The notes under the pieces are model-generated. The model searched no databases, was not told where the DNA came from, and worked only from the letters and a program-made list of their open reading frames with translations. The translations under genes and the position numbers were made by a program. This document shows positions 1 through 4,531 of a stretch of DNA of 7,468 bases, piece after piece; the stretch's first letter is position 1, and each line of letters begins with the position of its first letter. Origin of the DNA: Saprospiraceae bacterium (GTDB lineage Bacteria > Bacteroidota > Bacteroidia > Chitinophagales > Saprospiraceae); assembly GCA_020436865.1 (NCBI GenBank), contig JAGQXA010000110.1, positions 1-7,468 on the forward strand, read 5' to 3'.

Positions 1-25
1 CCTTTCGTCGGTCAAGGTAATCAAT

Positions 26-1570
26 CTAGTTCGATCTGGCAATGAGCCCTTCGAAAATCTGGAGCGCCGAAGCAATGCGTTCAACGGAGCGCTCCTGCCC
101 CAAGACGGCCATCATGTCGAACACGGCGGGTCCTTGTAGCGTTCCCGACAAGGCAATGCGCAGCATGGGCAACACATCGCCGAATTTCAACTCATGACGC
201 TGCATGAACTCCTTGGTCGCCGCCTCGATGGCCGGAGCCTGGAAGTCGGGCAGTTGCCGGAGCGTATCCACGAGATCCTCGAAGGGCTTCCGGCGTTCGG
301 CCGACCATTTCTTTTGCACGGTCTTTTCGTCGTATTCGCGGACCTCCTCGAAAAAATAATACCCATTCTCCCAGAGGTCGGTCAGTACCGTGATCCGTTC
401 TTTCATCAGTCCGCAGACGGCAGTCAGGTAGGCCTCTTCGGGAGAGTGGCCATGGCGTTCGAGGAAGGGGCGGACCAGCTTGGCCAATTCGGCGTCGGCG
501 CTGTGCTGCAGATATTGCTGATTGAACCAGCGTGCTTTGTCGAAATCGAAGCGAGCGCCCGCTTTGCCGATGCGTTCCAGCGAAAAGGCTTCGGCTAATT
601 CTTCTACCGAGAAGAGTTCCTGTTCCGTGCCGGGATTCCAGCCGAGGAAGGCCAGAAAGTTGATCACCGCCCGGGGATCGAAGCCGAACTCCCGGAACCC
701 GGTGAAGGAATCTTCCGGACTATCGCCTTCCCAGGCCAGGGGGAATACCGGGATGCCGAGTTTCACGCCGTCGCGCTTACTCAGCTTGCCTTTTCCATTG
801 GGCTTCAGGATCAGCGGAAGGTGTGCGAATCGGGGCATGTCCGACTCCCAGCCCAGCGAGCGGTATAGCAGCACGTGGTGGGCGGTGCTGGGCAGCCACT
901 CCTCCCCGCGGATCACGTGGGTGATCTGCATGAGGTGGTCGTCGACGATATTGGCCAGATGGTAGGTCGGCATGCCATCGGCTTTGAGCAGCACCTTGTC
1001 GTCGAGTTCATTGCTTTCGAAAGAGACTTCTCCACGGATGAGATCGTCGATCCGGATCGTCTCGTTCTGAGGCACCTTCAGGCGGATCGTATACGGAACG
1101 CCCGTCGTGATGAGCCTGTCCACTTCCGCGGGAGGCAGGCTGAGGCTGTTGCGCATGGCGGTCCGGACGGTGGCGTCGTACTTGAAATTGTGGTTGCCCT
1201 TTTCCTTTTCCGCTTCCCGGCGGGCATCGAGTTCTTCCGGGCTGTCGAAGGCATAATAAGCATGCCCGGAGTCCACCAGCTGCCGGGCAAACCGGCCGTA
1301 GAGTTCCTTGCGATCCGATTGCCGGTAGGGTCCGAATTCACCTCCGAAACCAGGACCTTCCTCGGGCTCCAGCCCCAGCCAACGCAGCGATTCGATGATG
1401 TACTCCTCCGCTCCGGGCACATAGCGGGTCTGATCGGTGTCTTCGATCCGCAAAATAAAAGTGCCACCCGTTTTACGGGCCAGAAGGTAGTTGTAAAGAG
1501 CGGTACGGACACCTCCGATGTGGAGAGCGCCGGTGGGGCTGGGAGCAAATCGGACGCGAATATTCTTCAT
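26..1570 (-). CDS. gltX: Glutamyl-tRNA synthetase
   Basis: Cytoplasmic class I aminoacyl-tRNA synthetase that activates glutamate with ATP and loads it onto tRNA-Glu. The 514-residue product is complete. It opens with the conserved FAPSPTG segment (residues 8-14) and the HIGH-type motif HIGG (17-20), followed by RIEDTD (41-46). The second catalytic motif, the KMSKS loop, reads KLSKR (262-266). Between them lies the tRNA-acceptor segment with DGMPTYHLANIVDD (198-211) and RGEEW (221-225). The C-terminal part, from about residue 340, is the helical anticodon-binding region. A segment of about 30 residues after KLSKR (LGIPVFPLAWEGD..., from 271) is a feature I associate with Bacteroidota enzymes. 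The start at 1570 puts the catalytic motif at its normal place near the N-terminus. The stop is TAG at 26-28. The gene is transcribed away from the deacetylase across a 290-base spacer. Identity is secure; whether the enzyme also charges tRNA-Gln cannot be judged here. Confidence 0.97.
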   Translation of the reverse strand: MKNIRVRFAPSPTGALHIGGVRTALYNYLLARKTGGTFILRIEDTDQTRYVPGAEEYIIESLRWLGLEPEEGPGFGGEFGPYRQSDRKELYGRFARQLVDSGHAYYAFDSPEELDARREAEKEKGNHNFKYDATVRTAMRNSLSLPPAEVDRLITTGVPYTIRLKVPQNETIRIDDLIRGEVSFESNELDDKVLLKADGMPTYHLANIVDDHLMQITHVIRGEEWLPSTAHHVLLYRSLGWESDMPRFAHLPLILKPNGKGKLSKRDGVKLGIPVFPLAWEGDSPEDSFTGFREFGFDPRAVINFLAFLGWNPGTEQELFSVEELAEAFSLERIGKAGARFDFDKARWFNQQYLQHSADAELAKLVRPFLERHGHSPEEAYLTAVCGLMKERITVLTDLWENGYYFFEEVREYDEKTVQKKWSAERRKPFEDLVDTLRQLPDFQAPAIEAATKEFMQRHELKFGDVLPMLRIALSGTLQGPAVFDMMAVLGQERSVERIASALQIFEGLIARSN

Positions 1571-1860
1571 ACGGGGAAAACAATTTCTGATCTCACGAAA
1601 AATAGCACCTGCAAGGCAGCAATAATGAGGGGTTTATCGTTCCTTCCACAAGACCAACGAGCATCCGGCTACAGAGTATCCCAAAGATTTGATGTCGGTT
1701 TTGAGAAAACGCCTGGCACTGGCCTTGATCCCTTCCAGTTTCCCTCCGCACTGAAAACAGGCCTCAAATGTAAGGAAAATCATCAAACCCCTCTTCCGGA
1801 CTTGATTACTTGTAATGGGCAAAAAGGCCCGATCCCATAGCATATCACAAACAAACGAAC
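1571..1860. other. Divergent intergenic spacer, gltX / polysaccharide deacetylase
   Basis: This 290-base stretch separates two divergent starts and should hold promoters for both genes. I see no tRNA, riboswitch or recognisable peptide. An open frame on the minus strand (1634-1843, 69 codons) has no recognisable motif and is probably chance. A short hairpin (GGGC/GCCC around an A-rich loop) sits near 1817-1830. The last 20 bases before the deacetylase ATG are A-rich (CACAAACAAACGAAC) with no Shine-Dalgarno sequence, as is usual for Bacteroidota leaders. Confidence 0.6.
1765..1772 (-). promoter_or_regulatory. Candidate Bacteroidota -7 element for gltX
   Basis: On the minus strand this reads TACATTTG, an exact match to the Bacteroidota -7 consensus TAnnTTTG. 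No TTG/TTTG -33 element sits at the expected spacing upstream (higher coordinates). The implied leader to gltX would be about 190 bases. With six fixed positions, a match somewhere in this spacer on either strand is not very unlikely by chance, so this is only a candidate. Confidence 0.2.
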
Positions 1861-2532
1861 ATGTATCTGGTTAAAACCCCGCAATTTATCCAAAACCTCT
1901 TTCCCAATTTCATCTGGAAAGTACCTTCCGTACAAAAGGTCCTGTATCTCACCTTCGACGACGGCCCGATTCCCGAGGTAACGCCTTGGGTGCTGGATAC
2001 GTTGGAGGAATATGAGGCAAAGGGCACTTTCTTCTGTGTGGGGGATAACATCCGGAAAAACCCGGACCTATTGGGAGAGGTCGTTTCGAGGGGGCATCAC
2101 GTCGGAAACCATACCTTCAACCACCTCAACGGTTGGTCGACCGACAATGTTCCGTATTTCCACAATGTACGGCATTGCGCCAATCTGGTAAAGTCGGGCT
2201 TATTCCGCCCACCTTACGGCCGGTTGAAGCCGAAGCAGGCCCAGTTCCTGCAAAGGCACTACACCATCATCATGTGGGATGTGCTCAGCGGCGATTTCGA
2301 TCCGAACCTCAGTCACGAGCAATGTCTGGAGAACGTCCTGCATCATGCCGCTCCGGGCTCGATCGTGGTATTCCACGACAGTCTGAAAGCGGAGGGTAAA
2401 CTGCGGTTCGTGCTGCCCCGGGTGTTGGCGCATTTTCAGCAGCAAGGGTATCGCTTCGAGGCGTTACGGGAAGAGCTTTTTTCTCTGGCGCCCGGTCAAA
2501 CGACGGCTCCGAGCTACCGTCAAAGCGCGTAG
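1861..2532 (+). CDS. Polysaccharide deacetylase family protein (NodB homology domain)
   Basis: Member of carbohydrate esterase family 4, metal-dependent enzymes that remove N- or O-acetyl groups from polysaccharides such as peptidoglycan, chitin oligomers or capsule. All the NodB motifs are present in order: TFDDGP (residues 31-36, catalytic base D33 and metal ligand D34), HxxGNHTFNH (79-88, metal ligands H84 and H88), RPPYG (116-120), WDVLSGDFD (139-147) and VVFHDS (169-174, with catalytic-type H172). At 223 residues it is little more than the bare domain. There is no signal peptide or clear membrane segment at the N-terminus (MYLVKTPQFIQNLFPNF), so a cytoplasmic or non-classically exported location is possible. 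The substrate cannot be told from sequence. The ATG at 1861 follows an A-rich leader without a Shine-Dalgarno sequence, and a strong terminator follows 41 bases after the stop, so the gene appears to be transcribed alone. It is divergent from gltX and convergent with the peroxidase gene. Confidence 0.92.
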   Translation: MYLVKTPQFIQNLFPNFIWKVPSVQKVLYLTFDDGPIPEVTPWVLDTLEEYEAKGTFFCVGDNIRKNPDLLGEVVSRGHHVGNHTFNHLNGWSTDNVPYFHNVRHCANLVKSGLFRPPYGRLKPKQAQFLQRHYTIIMWDVLSGDFDPNLSHEQCLENVLHHAAPGSIVVFHDSLKAEGKLRFVLPRVLAHFQQQGYRFEALREELFSLAPGQTTAPSYRQSA

Positions 2533-2573
2533 GCAAAGTTCAGAAACCTGCAATGTTTAGTCTTTATAAAATG

Positions 2574-2612
2574 AAAGCCATCCGGCTCGTCCGGATGGCT
2601 TTTTTCTTTTTT
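2574..2612 (+). terminator. Strong intrinsic terminator between convergent genes
   Basis: A perfect 12-base-pair stem (AAAGCCATCCGG at 2574-2585 with CCGGATGGCTTT at 2591-2602) encloses a five-base loop (CTCGT). It is followed by a T-rich tract to 2612 broken by a single C. This is a classic Rho-independent terminator for the deacetylase, 41 bases past its stop. It lies between convergent genes. Read on the minus strand, the stem is followed by TTTCATTTTAT, a weaker T-rich tail, so it may also stop transcripts of the peroxidase gene, whose stop is 21 bases from the T tract. Confidence 0.9.
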
Positions 2613-2632
2613 GTGGGAAGGGGGGCTCGCGA

Positions 2633-3970
2633 TCAGTCGCAGCCGAGGTCGATCCTCGAGGCGGAGTCGTTGTTCGGAATGCAGTTGCCGGAAAGCACAT
2701 GGTCTGGCACATAGCGCTGAATGTCGGGATCGTGAAGACCATGCCGCAGGAAGGAGACCAGGTCGTCGATCTCTTCCTTGCTTAGCTGGAGCGGGCGCAA
2801 TTGAGGGGCGATCTGAGTTTCCGGAACATTCGGATTTTCCGGTTCGCCAGTATTGAAATAGCGGACCACCTCCTCCAGAGAGTTCTTGCTGCTACCGTGA
2901 AAGAAAAATTCTGCTTCCTTCAGGTTGTAAAGCTGCGGAACTTTGAACTTGTACATGTCTTCTTCCCGATCGGTGAAGCTGCCTCGCCCCAGATTGCGCG
3001 GATCGTCGGGGCCTGTAGCGAAAGCAACGCCGGTTTCATACAGGTCTTTGACGCCCAGTGCGTAAAACTCCGTGGCGTTCAGGGCCGGACCGCGATGGCA
3101 GCTATAGCACTGCGCCTTGCCGTAGAACAACAACGCGCCGCGCTTTTCCTGGTCCTGCAGCGCATCGTAGTTACCCCGCAGCCATTCCTGGTAGGGCGCC
3201 TTGTTGGTCAGCAACGAGCGCAGGTAGGCAGAAATGGCGAAGCTGGCCGTCACAAGAGAATAGCGTTCTTCTTCGGGAAATTCCGGAAAGCACTGATCGA
3301 AGAGGGCTGTGTATCCGAGCGAGTCGGTTATGTCTTTGTTGACCACCAGCCGGTGCAGGCGGAGCCCCTCGACGTTCTGGCATTCCAGACCGCTATGTCC
3401 CAGGAAGTTGACTGCCGTTCCCTTTTCTTCCGTCCAGGCATACTCCGTACCGACGTTGGCGTCGCGGGCGCCAAAGCGGCCGTTCCAGGTGGTATTGGTC
3501 ACATAGGCCGTGTTAAGCATGCACAAGGGGCGCAAGCCTTGTACGTCCATTTCCGTTTCGAGGTAGTCGGCATTTTGGGTTCGCTCCTCGCCGTTGAAGC
3601 CGAAGTTGATCCCTCCGTCGGCAATCCCTTGCTCGCGGCCGGGCATAAAACAGGCCGAAGGCACATGGCAGGATCCGCAGGAATAGGTTTCCCGCCCTGA
3701 TTCGTGCTTTGGGTCGAGCGCCAGTCCGGTTTCAAAAAACAGGAATTTGCCGAGCTCGATCTTTTCCTCGAAAAGCGGATTGCTGGGATCTTGCGGGATC
3801 TGGTCGTAATCGCCATCTTCCGGAAGCAGGAAGTAATCCAGCGTTTCCGTAGGAGAAAGACTGTTTAACCGATTGCGCAACTGAATATCCAGCGGATTGT
3901 CAAGCCCGTCTGACTGACAGGCGTTCAGGCCCAGGAAGACCAATAGCAGGAAAGTAAATGTTTTGTTCAT
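2633..3970 (-). CDS. Di-heme cytochrome c peroxidase / MauG-family lipoprotein
   Basis: Secreted c-type cytochrome of the bacterial cytochrome c peroxidase/MauG family, whose members reduce hydrogen peroxide with electrons from small cytochromes or carry out related oxidations. The 445-residue product starts with a lipoprotein signal: MNKT, a hydrophobic stretch, then LNAC with C18 as the lipidated cysteine. Two heme-binding CxxCH motifs follow, CGSCH (98-102) and CYSCH (288-292). Other family-like segments are GKFLFFE (74-80), TWNGRFG (161-167), FKVPQLYNL (343-351) and FFFHGS (355-360). A start at 3970 places the signal peptide exactly at the N-terminus; the in-frame ATG at 4000 would add ten polar residues before it and is less likely. 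The two heme sites are about 190 residues apart, more than the roughly 150 I recall for classical CcpA enzymes, so the inter-heme region is enlarged. Two cysteines near the C-terminus (C430, C444) could form a disulfide. It is convergent with the deacetylase and shares no operon. Peroxidase activity, as against another MauG-like oxidation, is inferred. Confidence 0.9.
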   Translation of the reverse strand: MNKTFTFLLLVFLGLNACQSDGLDNPLDIQLRNRLNSLSPTETLDYFLLPEDGDYDQIPQDPSNPLFEEKIELGKFLFFETGLALDPKHESGRETYSCGSCHVPSACFMPGREQGIADGGINFGFNGEERTQNADYLETEMDVQGLRPLCMLNTAYVTNTTWNGRFGARDANVGTEYAWTEEKGTAVNFLGHSGLECQNVEGLRLHRLVVNKDITDSLGYTALFDQCFPEFPEEERYSLVTASFAISAYLRSLLTNKAPYQEWLRGNYDALQDQEKRGALLFYGKAQCYSCHRGPALNATEFYALGVKDLYETGVAFATGPDDPRNLGRGSFTDREEDMYKFKVPQLYNLKEAEFFFHGSSKNSLEEVVRYFNTGEPENPNVPETQIAPQLRPLQLSKEEIDDLVSFLRHGLHDPDIQRYVPDHVLSGNCIPNNDSASRIDLGCD

Positions 3971-4531
3971 GGGATTTACGTTTACCGAACTCGCACGCAA
4001 AATACGAATTCATCGGCGAATGTTACAGCCTTTGCCGGGCAAAAAGAAGCACATTTGTCGGTTGTCTTTCCACTTTTGGGTTGACCAAAGGGCCGGTTCC
4101 TAACAGGAGATTTACCGGCGGGAACACTTCGTCGATAGCTACCTAAATGCAGCTAAAGTAAGGCCGGTTGGAAATATTAGAAAAAAAAGCATAGGAAAAT
4201 ACCTGTATCATGGTAGTGCACAATTAGGTATAAACCTTAATTTTGTATAATCCGAAAGAAGTCCTTGTGACTTTCTGCGGCACCTTTTTCCCTTTTAGAC
4301 CACGGGAGTATTTGAAGACTGCGCGCACCCAAAACTGATTTGATCTACCTGCAAGAAGTCGGCCACAGACCATCCCAATACACACGGCGAAATAAGCACA
4401 TCCAACCACTTCACTTCGACGGCCGCACTTAACCAGACTCTTTTCCGGGTGTTTGTCATCTGTAATCAACTACTCTGTAAGGTCGTTACAGGGCCAAAAC
4501 CGATTTAAATGGTGTTTCAAATTACCTTCCC
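3971..4531. other. Long divergent intergenic region, peroxidase / giant surface protein
   Basis: No convincing gene lies in these 561 bases. The part from about 4140 to 4260 is clearly richer in A and T than the flanking genes and includes a run of eight A residues near 4181-4188. The 8-mer GGCCGGTT occurs twice (4091-4098 and 4162-4169). The first copy also forms an inverted repeat, GCCGGT (4092-4097) with ACCGGC (4114-4119). A small TAGCT/AGCTA dyad lies near 4136-4155. A minus-strand open frame at 4224-4469 (81 codons) has no recognisable motif and is probably chance. The region presumably carries promoters for both flanking genes. Confidence 0.6.
4238..4245 (+). promoter_or_regulatory. 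Candidate Bacteroidota -7 element for the large surface protein
   Basis: TAATTTTG matches the Bacteroidota -7 consensus TAnnTTTG on the plus strand, inside the AT-rich part of the spacer. There is no clear TTTG -33 box at the expected distance. The start codon is about 290 bases downstream, implying a long leader. It is a weak candidate, since AT-rich DNA yields such matches by chance. Confidence 0.2.

Noticed and set aside
875..1840. A 321-codon open frame on the plus strand opposite gltX, running into the spacer
   Set aside because: It lies almost wholly antisense to a clearly conserved gltX. Its translation is rich in Arg, Val and Gly with no motif, as expected for the shadow of a GC-rich gene.
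1634..1843. A 69-codon minus-strand frame in the gltX/deacetylase spacer (contains FQCGGKLEGIKASARRFLKT)
   Set aside because: No recognisable family, no start signal, and it would overlap the expected promoters of both neighbours. It could be a small gene, but the sequence alone does not support it.
2801..3700. A 299-codon open frame on the plus strand opposite the peroxidase gene
   Set aside because: It is antisense to a gene with two heme motifs and a lipoprotein signal; the translation shows no family pattern, so it is a codon-bias shadow.
3971..4000. Alternative upstream start at 4000 for the peroxidase gene
   Set aside because: It would place ten polar residues before an otherwise ideal lipoprotein signal peptide beginning at 3970.
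4224..4469. An 81-codon minus-strand frame in the long spacer
   Set aside because: No motif, signal or homology I can recognise; its basic, Cys-containing translation looks like random intergenic DNA. A decayed gene remnant cannot be excluded.
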